Source: Bacteroidota bacterium (GTDB lineage Bacteria; Bacteroidota; Ignavibacteria; Tepidaquicellales; Tepidaquicellaceae). From it: 32,620 bases of DNA. The translations under genes were made by a program, and so were the position numbers. Shown piece after piece: positions 16,746 through 24,769 of this stretch (within the stretch, counting starts at the first letter, position 1; each line of letters starts with the position of its first letter). The stretch lies in the NCBI GenBank assembly GCA_021286895.1, contig JAJTBN010000010.1, forward strand, positions 1 through 32,620, written 5' to 3'. The notes beneath the pieces were generated by a model, which was given only the letters and a program-made list of their open reading frames with translations, did no database searches and had not been told where the DNA came from.

Positions 16746-18524
16746 ATGCACATTATTGACTGGTCAATCGTCGTAATATATTTCATCATTAATCTTCTCA
16801 TCGGATTTTACTATTACAAGAAAGCGGGCGGCAACACGGAAAATTTCTTTCTTTCGGGAAGGAAGATGACATGGTGGCTCGCGGGGCTTTCGATGGTGGC
16901 GACAACTTTCGCGGCCGACACTCCGCTTGCTGTCACCGAACTCGTAGGACAGAGCGGTATCGCGGGCAACTGGCTGTGGTGGAATATGATGTTCGGAGGC
17001 ATGCTGACGGTTTTCTTCTTCGCGAGAATGTGGAGGCGAGCGAACATACTGACCGACGTCGAGTTCATAGAACTCAGGTATTCCGGAAAGGCCGCGTCCT
17101 TTCTGCGCGGATTTAAAGCGATATATCTCGGAATTTTCATGAACGTGATTATTATGGGATGGGTTAATCTTGCGCTGGGAAAAATACTGAAAGGTATGTT
17201 TCCCTCTCAGGTCAACGACGGCAATGTAATGTTTTTCATACTGGCAATAATGATTGTAACCGCCGTGATTTCGGCGATGGCGGGATTGTGGGGGGTCGCG
17301 GTAACGGACGCGTTTCAGTTTGTGATTAAAATGACGGGATGCATAATACTCGCTGTTATAGTCGTCAACTCGCCGCAGGTCGGAGGCATCTCGGGTTTAC
17401 AGGCAAAACTTCCTGACTGGGCGCTGAGGTTTACGCCTCAGATAGGCGAAAACGCTTCCGGCTCGGCAGGGACAGGCGGAATACTCATGATGACAGTGTC
17501 AACATTCCTTGCGTACATCGGCGTTCAGTGGTGGGCCAGTTGGTATCCCGGCGCGGAACCGGGCGGAGGCGGTTACGTCGCGCAGAGAATGATGTCGGCA
17601 AAGAACGAAAAGCATTCACTGCTCGCTACATTGTTCTTTCAGGTGGCGCATTACACTCTTCGTCCGTGGCCGTGGATAATCGTCGCGCTTTCGGCAATAA
17701 TTCTATACCCCGACCTTCCGGCAGCGGATAAAGGACTTGGTTACGTAAAAGCCATGAATGATTTTCTCCCGGTAGGACTTAAGGGTTTGCTGATCGCGAC
17801 GTTCTTCGCGGCTTCAATGTCAACGATAGCGACACACCTGAACTGGGGCACTTCATATTTTATAAATGATTTTTATAAAAGGTTCATAAAGCCAAACGAA
17901 TCGGACAAGCATTACGTGACAGCATCGAGACTGATGACTGTCGTGTTTATGATTTTCGCCGTTCTGATTACAAATTTCATGTCTACAATTTCCGGCGTCT
18001 GGTCGTTTGTTCTCGAATGCGGAGCGGGACTCGGACTTGTGCTTATATTAAGATGGTTCTGGTGGCGTGTAAACGCAATCAGCGAAATCGTCGCGACGAT
18101 TACTCCGTTTGTAGTTTACGGCGTTCTGCATTTCGGCAATTTCGGAATTACTTTTCCGCAAACGCTTTATGTTATCGTTCCCATAACTACGCTCGCCTGG
18201 ATAATAACTTCGTTCATTACAAAACCGACTAACGAAGAGAGATTAATTGAGTTTTACAGGCGCGTTCATCCGGGAGGGGCAGGATGGAAAAGAATCGCCG
18301 CAAAACTGCCGGACGTTAAGCCCGATAAGGGATACGCCGTTTTGTTTCTTGACTGGTTTCTCGGAGTTGTACTGCTTTACACATTCCTTTTCGGCATAGG
18401 AAAAATCATACTTCAGGATTATCTGACGGGAATAATTTATATAACAATAGGAGTCATCGCGGGTTCAATCATACTTAAACACGTGAATTATCTCGGCTGG
18501 GGAGAAATCAAGAAAGAAGGCTGA
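16746..18524 (+). CDS. Sodium:solute symporter (SSS family)
   Basis: This is an integral membrane transporter of 592 residues, with about 13-14 hydrophobic segments, as is usual for the family. It starts IDWSIVVIYFIINLLIGFYYYKKAGG and then shows the SSS signature area FFLSGRKMTWWLAGLSMVATTFAADTP near 35-60. A central AKNEKHSLLATLFFQVAHYTLRPWPW region and FFAASMSTIATHLNWGTSYFINDFYKRF (around 357-384) are also typical. The solute cannot be told from sequence; sugars, amino acids and vitamins are all transported by this family. Divergent from pgi; convergent with tatA, with only 3 bp between the stops. Confidence 0.9.
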   Translation: MHIIDWSIVVIYFIINLLIGFYYYKKAGGNTENFFLSGRKMTWWLAGLSMVATTFAADTPLAVTELVGQSGIAGNWLWWNMMFGGMLTVFFFARMWRRANILTDVEFIELRYSGKAASFLRGFKAIYLGIFMNVIIMGWVNLALGKILKGMFPSQVNDGNVMFFILAIMIVTAVISAMAGLWGVAVTDAFQFVIKMTGCIILAVIVVNSPQVGGISGLQAKLPDWALRFTPQIGENASGSAGTGGILMMTVSTFLAYIGVQWWASWYPGAEPGGGGYVAQRMMSAKNEKHSLLATLFFQVAHYTLRPWPWIIVALSAIILYPDLPAADKGLGYVKAMNDFLPVGLKGLLIATFFAASMSTIATHLNWGTSYFINDFYKRFIKPNESDKHYVTASRLMTVVFMIFAVLITNFMSTISGVWSFVLECGAGLGLVLILRWFWWRVNAISEIVATITPFVVYGVLHFGNFGITFPQTLYVIVPITTLAWIITSFITKPTNEERLIEFYRRVHPGGAGWKRIAAKLPDVKPDKGYAVLFLDWFLGVVLLYTFLFGIGKIILQDYLTGIIYITIGVIAGSIILKHVNYLGWGEIKKEG

Positions 18525-18527
18525 TTG

Positions 18528-18710
18528 TTATTTCTTTTTTTCCTCAGTCTGGTTTATCGAGTCGGTTATATCGCTCGCGGCTTTCTTGAATTCGCGTATG
18601 CCTTTACCGAGCCCCTGCATGAACTCGGGCACTTTCTTCGAGCCGAAGAGTACTATTATAGCGAATATGACTATTAGAAGGTGCGGACCTTCAAAGAGAT
18701 TTCCGAACAT
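18528..18710 (-). CDS. tatA: Twin-arginine translocase subunit TatA/E
   Basis: TatA forms the channel-forming part of the Tat system for folded proteins. The 60-residue protein has the expected N-terminal membrane helix (LLIVIFAIIVLFG), the FGSKKVPE hinge, the amphipathic helix (FMQGLGKGIREFKKAASDI) and a short charged tail. AAAGG lies about 8 bases before the ATG. tatC and tatB are not in the window. A likely Tat substrate is encoded at 23794. Confidence 0.93.
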   Translation of the reverse strand: MFGNLFEGPHLLIVIFAIIVLFGSKKVPEFMQGLGKGIREFKKAASDITDSINQTEEKKK

Positions 18711-18782
18711 TTTTCTGCCTTTGATTATTATTACTTTTGCTTACTTTAACCGAATCGGGACCTAAATAATTCTCTGCCGTAA

Positions 18783-20744
18783 TTATTTTTTAGTCCGCGT
18801 AGTGTCGGTCAGCGACTTCAGCATATCCTGCGCGGGCTTGTTCTGCGGTTCAAGTTCGAGCAGCCTGTCAAGATGCTTTACAGCCTCGTCGTTCTTGCCT
18901 GTCGATTTTTCGAATGCCGCCAGCTGAAGCAGCGCCTCCTTGAAATCGGGAAATATTTCCAGCGCCTTTTTAATGTTCCTCACGAAGTTCACGTTATCCT
19001 TCATCAACATGTACGCGTAAGAAATTACATAGTATGCGTACGAGCAGTTCGGCTCTTCCTTAATCGCCTGCTGCAGGTATTGAATCGCCTGCTGATAATT
19101 TTTCCTGCCGAGCAGGTCCTGAGCCATCAATATAATGCTGTTCGCTTCTTTGCTTATTATATACGTCTTTCCCGGTTCGTACTTAAATACGTCCATGTAT
19201 TCAACCGGAGTTTTGTTCGTGCTTGTGTAAAGCGGGTTCTGGTTTACCACTCTGTACCATTCCCTAAGGAACGCGAGATACGTAACGCCGCTTTTGTTCA
19301 GATACTCCATCAGGAATTTTGTATAATCCCTGTCGTTTATTCTTGTAATAAGTTCGGGGGTGATAAGACCCGCTACATCGACGATTTTCCTTTCGCTGTA
19401 GAATCCGATAGCCCCGACGTCATGAGTCGCGATAATATCTTCGGGTTTTGTGTTGTCCTTAATCCACAAAGCCGTAACAACCTGCCTGTCGTGAATGTAG
19501 GCGCACTGCTCGGCGTAAACTTTTTTGTTATCATTATAGTTGACGAATGAATACGCGAGTATCAGCGCGGACGCGATTATCATAAATCCGTTCGCGATAT
19601 TTTTGCTTTTCATAAAACCGCCTAATAATTTAGACAGTTCTCTGAATCCGAGACCCGAAGACAGTATTATAAACGGTATAGCCGGCATAAGGTATCTTCC
19701 GAACCTGTGCGCGTAAGGCAGTTTGAACCAGTAAACAAAAATCAGCGCGAAAACAAACGCGGCATAGAGAATGTTCGGATTGTATTTCTTCTTCGTTAAA
19801 TCGAACAGCATTTTCAGAACCGAGAAAATAAACCCTACTGCAAGCAGACCGTATGCGCCGGAAGTAAAGTAATCCCAGACCTCGTATTTAAGAAAATCGC
19901 TTCTGCTTTTAAATTCAGGCGCGTAGTAAGTGAGTTTCGCGGAATATGTGTTCGGAAGCAGCGAGCCGGAGAGCATAAGGTTCATCGCAAAGTAAACAAC
20001 GATTATCGCGCCCGCGATAATTCCGATTTTGACAAAATCATTCTTAGAAAAAAGTTTTATTTCCTTATTGTTCTTCGAGAATAAATGAGCAAAGAAATAA
20101 TCGACGGCTATCGCGCCCATAAACGTAACGCCGTCGGGGCGTCCCCAGAGAATCAGCCCGAAGAAGACGGCGAACGGAATGGCGCAGCGTTTCTTATAGA
20201 AATACGCGGCCGCGAGAATTATGAAGATGAACATTGTTGTTTCCATCCCCGAAACGGATATGAACGACATCCATTTGTCGGCAAGGAATACGGCGGTAAA
20301 CACAATCGCGAAGAAATTTTCTTTCGCGAATTCAAAGCCGGATAATTTGTAGAAGAATATTCCCGAAACAGCGAAGAAAAGAATACCGAAGAAATAACTG
20401 ATAATCATTTCGTTGTTCGACACAAGAAAACCTATCGCCACAAATATTGTATATACCGGCGATGTTGAACCGGCAGTAGCCATTTCGTTCTTAAAGTAAG
20501 AGAAACTGAAGTATCTGGCGAGATTCTTCGCGAACGTCAAGTGAATCCACGGGTCATCGAGCGGAAACGAGTAGTAGCCGTTTGCCGCTTTTGCAATCAT
20601 AAGATAATAGTAGGCCAGCGCGAACGCTATTACGGCGGCGGCCGAATATATGATGTTTTTGTATTTCCTGTCGGGTTCGAAAACGACACTAAAATCTATT
20701 GTTTCCGCTTGTTTTTTGTGTTCCTGCGCGCGTTTTTTGCTCAT
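18783..20744 (-). CDS. GT-C type glycosyltransferase-like membrane protein with C-terminal TPRs
   Basis: This 653-residue membrane protein resembles lipid-linked sugar transferases. After the first membrane helix (about 31-52), the first periplasmic loop reads FPLDDPWIHLTFAKNL. D63-D64 are the 'DD' catalytic-type motif of GT39/GT-C enzymes. About ten further hydrophobic segments follow. The region around 440-480 (ALWIKDNTKPEDIIATHDVGAIGFYSERKIVDVAGLITPE) is the conserved soluble part common in bacterial family members. Residues about 545-645 contain TPR units (NYQQAIQYLQQAIKEEPNCSYAYYVISYAY, and others). The sugar and acceptor are unknown. It lies 72 bp upstream of tatA. Confidence 0.78.
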   Translation of the reverse strand: MSKKRAQEHKKQAETIDFSVVFEPDRKYKNIIYSAAAVIAFALAYYYLMIAKAANGYYSFPLDDPWIHLTFAKNLARYFSFSYFKNEMATAGSTSPVYTIFVAIGFLVSNNEMIISYFFGILFFAVSGIFFYKLSGFEFAKENFFAIVFTAVFLADKWMSFISVSGMETTMFIFIILAAAYFYKKRCAIPFAVFFGLILWGRPDGVTFMGAIAVDYFFAHLFSKNNKEIKLFSKNDFVKIGIIAGAIIVVYFAMNLMLSGSLLPNTYSAKLTYYAPEFKSRSDFLKYEVWDYFTSGAYGLLAVGFIFSVLKMLFDLTKKKYNPNILYAAFVFALIFVYWFKLPYAHRFGRYLMPAIPFIILSSGLGFRELSKLLGGFMKSKNIANGFMIIASALILAYSFVNYNDNKKVYAEQCAYIHDRQVVTALWIKDNTKPEDIIATHDVGAIGFYSERKIVDVAGLITPELITRINDRDYTKFLMEYLNKSGVTYLAFLREWYRVVNQNPLYTSTNKTPVEYMDVFKYEPGKTYIISKEANSIILMAQDLLGRKNYQQAIQYLQQAIKEEPNCSYAYYVISYAYMLMKDNVNFVRNIKKALEIFPDFKEALLQLAAFEKSTGKNDEAVKHLDRLLELEPQNKPAQDMLKSLTDTTRTKK

Positions 20745-21144
20745 CTGAAAATATTTAATAAATATTAACTTTCAAAATAATTATTTAATCAAGCAATTTC
20801 AATTTCGTTTGAAAAGCGGATTTTCGGGCGGCGAACTGATTATTAATTTCTTTTTCACCGCAAAGGCGCAAAGAACGCGAAGGTTTTATGAAAACGTTTT
20901 ACGCATGATTTGAATTGACCCTTTCCGAGAGTCCCCCAAAGAACGGGGAGACCCTCGGTTACTGAAGAAGAACGCAATGTGTCATTTTAATAATTTACAT
21001 TAGTAATCTTCGCGGACTTTGCGTTCTTTATATCTTTGCGGTTAGAATAATTCCACGGCTCCGTTAATTTAAAATGCAGGTAAAATTGCATGCAATAATT
21101 AATTCCGTATTTATATTTTACGCAGGTTAATCAAAGAATCGAAA
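20745..21144. repeat. Gene-free gap holding a 186-bp MITE-like element
   Basis: At 20857-21042 sits an element with imperfect inverted ends. The left arm (20857-20882) is ACCGCAAAG-NNNN-AAAGAACGC-GAAG. The right arm (21008-21042), read on the minus strand, is ACCGCAAAG-NNNN-AAAGAACGC, then 9 extra bases, then GAAG. Between them, 20925-20958 folds into a compound hairpin (CCGAG...CTCGG) whose core also occurs inverted at 4206-4238. There is no transposase inside. The gap ends directly at the ABC ATPase gene. Confidence 0.8.
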
Positions 21145-21783
21145 ATTCCGGACATAAAATTAAAAAATATTTCGGTAAGCATAGGCGAGCCTAAACGCGT
21201 TCTGTTCAGAATAAAGAATCTTGTAATCAAGACCGGTGAACGCGTGCTTATCAAGGGACCGAGCGGTATCGGCAAGACCACGCTGCTTCATCTGATAGCG
21301 GGGCTGTTTCTTCCCGACGAGGGCGAAGTGATTATCGGCGGCAAGGCTCTCGGTAAACTCTCTGACAATGAAAGAAGCGAATTGCGAAGAAGTTCCGTCG
21401 GAATAATTTTCCAGAAACTGAATCTCATAGAGCATCTGACTGTGCTCGAAAACGCGGAACTGCAGGCGCGAGGCGGCAAGGACCTTACCGGCAAGAGCAT
21501 GAACGCGCTCGAGAAAGTCGGCATGTCGGCGTTGTCGGGACAGTTGTCGGCAAGCCTTAGTCTGGGCGAACAGCAGCGCGTCGCGGTAGCGAGAGTTCTA
21601 AGTTTTTCGCCTGATATCGTTCTGGCAGACGAGCCGACATCGAGCCTCGATGAAAACAACTCAAACATCATCATGGATTCTCTTATAAACCTCCCTGAAG
21701 AAACGACGCTTATAACAGTCAGCCATGACCACAGGATAGAAAAAAGATTCTCGAGAATAATTAATTTCAGCGAACTTTCATGA
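21145..21783 (+). CDS. ABC transporter ATP-binding protein (LolD/MacB type)
   Basis: This is the ATPase of an ABC transporter of the lipoprotein/peptide exporter type. It has Walker A GPSGIGKTT, the Q-loop in FQKLNLIEHLTVLEN, signature LSLGEQQRVAVARVL, Walker B DIVLADEPTS and the H-loop in TVSHDH. The reading frame is open back to a stop at 21100-21102. No ATG, GTG or TTG lies in frame upstream of GTG 21244, which would remove the first beta-strands and start just before Walker A. The residues before it (IKLKNISVSIGEPKRVLF, and so on) clearly belong to the protein. I place the start at ATT 21145 as a best guess, giving about 212 residues. The gene overlaps the permease by 4 bp. Confidence 0.8.
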   Translation: MPDIKLKNISVSIGEPKRVLFRIKNLVIKTGERVLIKGPSGIGKTTLLHLIAGLFLPDEGEVIIGGKALGKLSDNERSELRRSSVGIIFQKLNLIEHLTVLENAELQARGGKDLTGKSMNALEKVGMSALSGQLSASLSLGEQQRVAVARVLSFSPDIVLADEPTSSLDENNSNIIMDSLINLPEETTLITVSHDHRIEKRFSRIINFSELS

Positions 21784-23012
21784 CACCTCTGCGGCTTGCA
21801 ATATTGAACCTTACGAGACGGAAACTTACGACTTTCTTCGCTGTGCTTTCCATTTCCATTTCCGTCGCGAGCAGCGGACTGCTTCTGCGCTCTTACATAC
21901 TTTCAAACTCCAGATTAGCAACTCTCGGCAAAGGGTGCGACGCGGTTGTGGGAGCGAAAAATTCGGGAATAGAAATTTTGCTCGGCAGTCTTAACGGGGA
22001 GGGCGACTTTCCGGATTTCGTTCCTTACGCGCTGTTCGAATCGCTGAGAAAAGAACAGCACGGAGAGGGCGTTTACGTATCCTCGGGAATTAAATCCGTT
22101 ATACCTTTCCTGTATTTCGGGAAGTTTAAGAATTACCGTGTAATTGGCACGGATGAAAGTTTCTTTAAAAGACCGCAGCCCGCGCCTGACCTGGATTTCG
22201 CGCAGGGCACCTGGGCGGCGAATCCCGACGAGGTCGTTATAGGAAGTTACATTGCAGATAAAGAAAATGTACGAATCGGAGATTATATTACTGTATCGCC
22301 GTGGCTCGGTAAAAGCGAAGAGCGGAAGTTTCCCGAATTTAAACTTAAGGTTACGGGCATACTCGACAGAACAAAAACCGTTTGGGATTATTCTCTGTTC
22401 TCGAACGTAAAACAGGCGCAGGATATTTACAGGCAGAACCTCGATTCGGCAAAAATATCAATCTGGGGATATAACGTCCTGAATTATTTTCTTATCTATA
22501 CGGATTTCGGAAGCAGAAAGCCTCTCACAGACCTCATAAACAAGCGTACCGTCGCGCAGGTAATATACGTCAACGAAGAAATCTCGAAACTCGAAGGGCT
22601 GCTTTCATCCGGAAAAAATCTCGGTCTTTTCATAACGCTTATGATAATCCTTCTCGGCGGGCTTGTCGTATCGGTGCTAATGATAACCCGTTTCGACGCG
22701 ATGAAGATACAACTGGCTGTGCTCCGCGCAATCGGCTATAAGAAAGGTGAGATTGCAAAATGGCTCTTGTGGGAGGGAATACTCCTCGGCGTTACTTCGT
22801 GCCTTGCTGGCGCGCTGTTCGACATGATGCTCTTCCCCGCTTTAAAAGGCGCAATAGGCATGGGACTGCCGGAAACCGTATTCGCGTCAAGCACAATCTT
22901 TCAGAGCATACCTATCTGGATAATAACAATCGCCGCGACATGCATCGCCGCTTATATACCGTTTGTCATTTTCAACACGCTCAACGTACATGACTCGTTA
23001 AGAGGATTATAA
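21780..23012 (+). CDS. ABC transporter permease (FtsX/MacB-like)
   Basis: This membrane component has 410 residues. One N-terminal membrane helix (about 13-33) is followed by a large extracytoplasmic domain (about 40-275) of the MacB periplasmic-core type. Three helices of an FtsX domain come next (LFITLMIILLGGLVVSVLMI, WEGILLGVTSCLAGALFDMML, IPIWIITIAATCIAAYIPFVIF), with the conserved LAVLRAIGYKKGEI between the first two. The start ATGA overlaps the ATPase stop, so the two are translationally coupled. The substrate is unknown; such pairs often handle lipoproteins, peptides or signals. A terminator follows. Confidence 0.88.
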   Translation: MTPLRLAILNLTRRKLTTFFAVLSISISVASSGLLLRSYILSNSRLATLGKGCDAVVGAKNSGIEILLGSLNGEGDFPDFVPYALFESLRKEQHGEGVYVSSGIKSVIPFLYFGKFKNYRVIGTDESFFKRPQPAPDLDFAQGTWAANPDEVVIGSYIADKENVRIGDYITVSPWLGKSEERKFPEFKLKVTGILDRTKTVWDYSLFSNVKQAQDIYRQNLDSAKISIWGYNVLNYFLIYTDFGSRKPLTDLINKRTVAQVIYVNEEISKLEGLLSSGKNLGLFITLMIILLGGLVVSVLMITRFDAMKIQLAVLRAIGYKKGEIAKWLLWEGILLGVTSCLAGALFDMMLFPALKGAIGMGLPETVFASSTIFQSIPIWIITIAATCIAAYIPFVIFNTLNVHDSLRGL

Positions 23013-23024
23013 AATTTCAGGAAT

Positions 23025-23212
23025 AAAAAAAGCGCCGGAATAAATCCCGGCGCTTTTAATTAAGTAAAGGGTAATTTGGGGACTCTTTATAAATTATATA
23101 TAGAAATAATTTATTGTCATTTTAAAAGAACTTTCAGAAAAATTTTAAAGAACCTTGTTGCGAAATGTCATCTTGCCTGTTTATCGATACCCTTACCTCT
23201 CAATTGCCACCA
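23025..23212 (-). ncRNA. Predicted orphan sigma-54-dependent RNA, about 188 nt
   Basis: A transcript from the sigma-54 promoter would start near 23212 and end at the minus-strand T-run of the terminator (about 23025). It contains no credible ORF; the only ATG frames give 8 codons each. It has signs of structure: a long-range stem pairs 23188-23198 (RNA 5' side, AGGTAAGGGTA) with 23062-23073 (TACCCTTTACTT), one bulge and one G-U pair, placed right before the terminator. An inner hairpin is ATAAATTAT/ATAATTTAT (23089-23114). The terminator closes the 3' end. I recognise no known RNA family. Confidence 0.6.
23028..23057. terminator. Strong bidirectional intrinsic terminator
   Basis: AAAAGCGCCGG and CCGGCGCTTTT pair perfectly around an 8-base loop. 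On the minus strand the stem is followed by a run of seven Ts (23025-23031 read in reverse). On the plus strand the tail is TTTTAATT. It ends the ABC permease transcript and, better still, the predicted minus-strand RNA. Confidence 0.93.
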
Positions 23213-23223
23213 CAAATAATGTA

Positions 23224-23237
23224 GCAATTAGCGTGCC
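23224..23237 (-). promoter_or_regulatory. Near-consensus sigma-54 (-24/-12) promoter
   Basis: The minus strand reads CGGCACGCTAATTGCTA. The GG is at 23237-23236, then exactly ten bases, then GC at 23225-23224. The consensus is TGGCAC-N5-TTGCW; the match is CGGCACG and TTGCT, one mismatch in the flanking T. Expected start is near 23212. Two enhancer-like sites lie upstream at 23346-23377. Confidence 0.72.
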
Positions 23238-23345
23238 GAGCCTCAAGAATTTTGTGTTTAATAAAATACTTTCTTAAAATGTTGAAAAAGCAGCAAAATA
23301 TGAGATACAAATGTCATTACAGTGTTTTTTGAATGTATCTTTTTT

Positions 23346-23377
23346 TCTCAATATGAGACGGTTTTCTCAATATGAGA
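23346..23377. promoter_or_regulatory. Twin palindromic enhancer-like sites
   Basis: TCTCAATATGAGA occurs at 23346-23358 and again, identical, at 23365-23377, 19 bp apart. Each is a dyad with arms TCTCA and TGAGA and a 3-base centre. The identity extends to a 16-base word TTTTCTCAATATGAGA. A half site ATATGAGA lies at 23299-23306. They sit about 110-140 bp upstream of the sigma-54 -24 box, the usual place for enhancer-binding protein dimers. Confidence 0.7.
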
Positions 23378-23614
23378 TTCTAAAACACAAAAAAATAGTA
23401 ATGGGATAACAGTTATATAGTGTTGATACTACAAAAATCTTTAATATATTTATTCGGAAGAGCGCAGAAACTTACTTGAACATTCGTGGGGGTTTTTCAA
23501 TAATGAAAGAAAAATCTTATTAATTTTTATCGAAATACTTTTTTTGTTATATGGAATTTCTGAAAGACTTATAGTCAAAAAGAATAAAAATAGATAGTTG
23601 GCGTTTTACAATGG

Positions 23615-23655
23615 TTCCCGCTTTTAAAAGCGGTCCGCTTCGCGGGCCCGCGGGA
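23615..23655. repeat. Compound GC-rich hairpin
   Basis: TTCCCGC at the left pairs with GCGGGAA at the right. Two inner stem-loops are CCGCTTTTAAAAGCGG and CCCGCTTCGCGGG-like. It has the same style as the hairpins at 6594-6660 (GCCCGCTTCGCGGGC). Confidence 0.65.
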
Positions 23656-23793
23656 ATGAAAAACTCAGACAAAATCGTTTTCCGGAAGTTTCAGTTTTGT
23701 GTTTTTTAATGACGGCAGACGAGTTACTCAGAACGCCTAACAGACTTTAATTTTTTTTAAATATTGAGTAAATATAGAAATAATAACAAAATT

Positions 23794-24768
23794 ATGACAA
23801 CCAGACGGGGTTTTCTAAGAAGCACGGTTTTCGCGGCGGGCGCTCTGCCGTTTATAAACAGATTAAGGCTGCCGGGTTTCAGAAGCGGCTCTGTTACGAA
23901 ACCTCTTGTACTTTCAACGTGGAATTTCGGCATGCCGGCAAACAAAGAGGCTTGGAAAATTCTCGATGCAGGGGGAAAGGCGCTTGACGCTGTAGAAGCG
24001 GGAGTAAAAATTCCCGAAGGCGACCCGAAGGTAACGTCCGTCGGTTACGGCGGGCTTCCCGACAGGGACGGACACGTTACTCTTGACGCGTGCATTATGG
24101 ACGAAGATTTCAACTGCGGGTCGGTAGCGTTTCTCGAAGGAATAATGCATCCAATTTCCGTGGCAAGGCTCGTAATGGAAAAGACCCCGCATATAATGCT
24201 TGCGGGCGACGGCGCGCTTCAGTTCGCGCTTCAGAACGGCTTTAAAAAAGAAAATCTCCTCACGCCGGAAGCAGAGAAAAAATGGAAAGAGTGGACTGAG
24301 AAAAACAATTACATACCGTATGAAAAGACGAACCACGATACAATAGGAATGATAGCGATTGACAAAGCGGGCAATCTTTCGGGAGCGGTTACCACAAGCG
24401 GCTTAAAATATAAGTATCACGGCAGAGTCGGGGATTCACCGATAATAGGCGCCGCGCTTTACGTTAACAACGACGCGGGCGCCGCTACAGCGACGGGAGT
24501 AGGCGAAGAGGTTATAAGAATCTGCGGCGCGCATACGATAGTCGAACTGATGGCTAACGGCTACAGCCCCGCGGACGCGTGCAAGGCCGCGGTTGAAAGA
24601 ATTATCAAAATTAAAAAAGATAACATTAAAGACATACAGGTGGGGTTCCTCGCCCTGAATAAGTACGGGGAATACGGAGCATACGCCATACAGAACGATT
24701 TCGAATACGCCGTATACTCGGAAACAGAAAACAATATTTTAAAAAAATCAGATTACAGTTTCAGATAA
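23794..24768 (+). CDS. Tat-exported N4-(beta-N-acetylglucosaminyl)-L-asparaginase-like Ntn-hydrolase
   Basis: This is a glycosylasparaginase/isoaspartyl peptidase-family enzyme, which cleaves N-acetylglucosaminyl-asparagine or beta-aspartyl bonds after self-cleavage. The ATG at 23794 gives 324 residues and begins MTTRRGFLRSTVFAAGALPF, a Tat signal (RRGFLR). A TTG at 23764 would add ten residues. The autocleavage site is HDTIGMIAID, with the new N-terminal nucleophile Thr183. Downstream substrate-site features are GRVGDSPIIGAALYVNNDAGAATATGVGEE. Length is normal. Its stop is only 1 bp before xdhA, so it leads a four-gene operon with xdhABC. The preproenzyme is expected in the periplasm, whereas XDH proteins are usually cytosolic, so why they are linked is unclear. 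Confidence 0.9.
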   Translation: MTTRRGFLRSTVFAAGALPFINRLRLPGFRSGSVTKPLVLSTWNFGMPANKEAWKILDAGGKALDAVEAGVKIPEGDPKVTSVGYGGLPDRDGHVTLDACIMDEDFNCGSVAFLEGIMHPISVARLVMEKTPHIMLAGDGALQFALQNGFKKENLLTPEAEKKWKEWTEKNNYIPYEKTNHDTIGMIAIDKAGNLSGAVTTSGLKYKYHGRVGDSPIIGAALYVNNDAGAATATGVGEEVIRICGAHTIVELMANGYSPADACKAAVERIIKIKKDNIKDIQVGFLALNKYGEYGAYAIQNDFEYAVYSETENNILKKSDYSFR

Positions 24769-24769
24769 A

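Larger units (their letters stand above)
23013..23793. other. 780-bp gene-free region with regulatory and RNA signals
   Basis: I see no protein gene. It holds a bidirectional terminator (23028-23057), a predicted minus-strand RNA (23025-23212) with a sigma-54 promoter (23224-23237), two enhancer-like palindromes (23346-23377) and a compound GC-rich hairpin (about 23615-23655). The rest, about 23380-23610 and 23660-23790, is AT-rich. It should include the promoter of the downstream asparaginase-xdh genes, which I could not place. Confidence 0.75.

Noticed and set aside
23025-23212. 6S RNA or a riboswitch as identity of the predicted RNA
   Set aside because: It lacks the long, nearly continuous double-stranded form with a central bubble expected of 6S RNA, and it is not the leader of a gene.
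23596-23616. TTGGCG...CAATGG as a plus-strand sigma-54 promoter for the asparaginase-xdh genes
   Set aside because: The -12 element lacks GC at the right spacing (TG instead).
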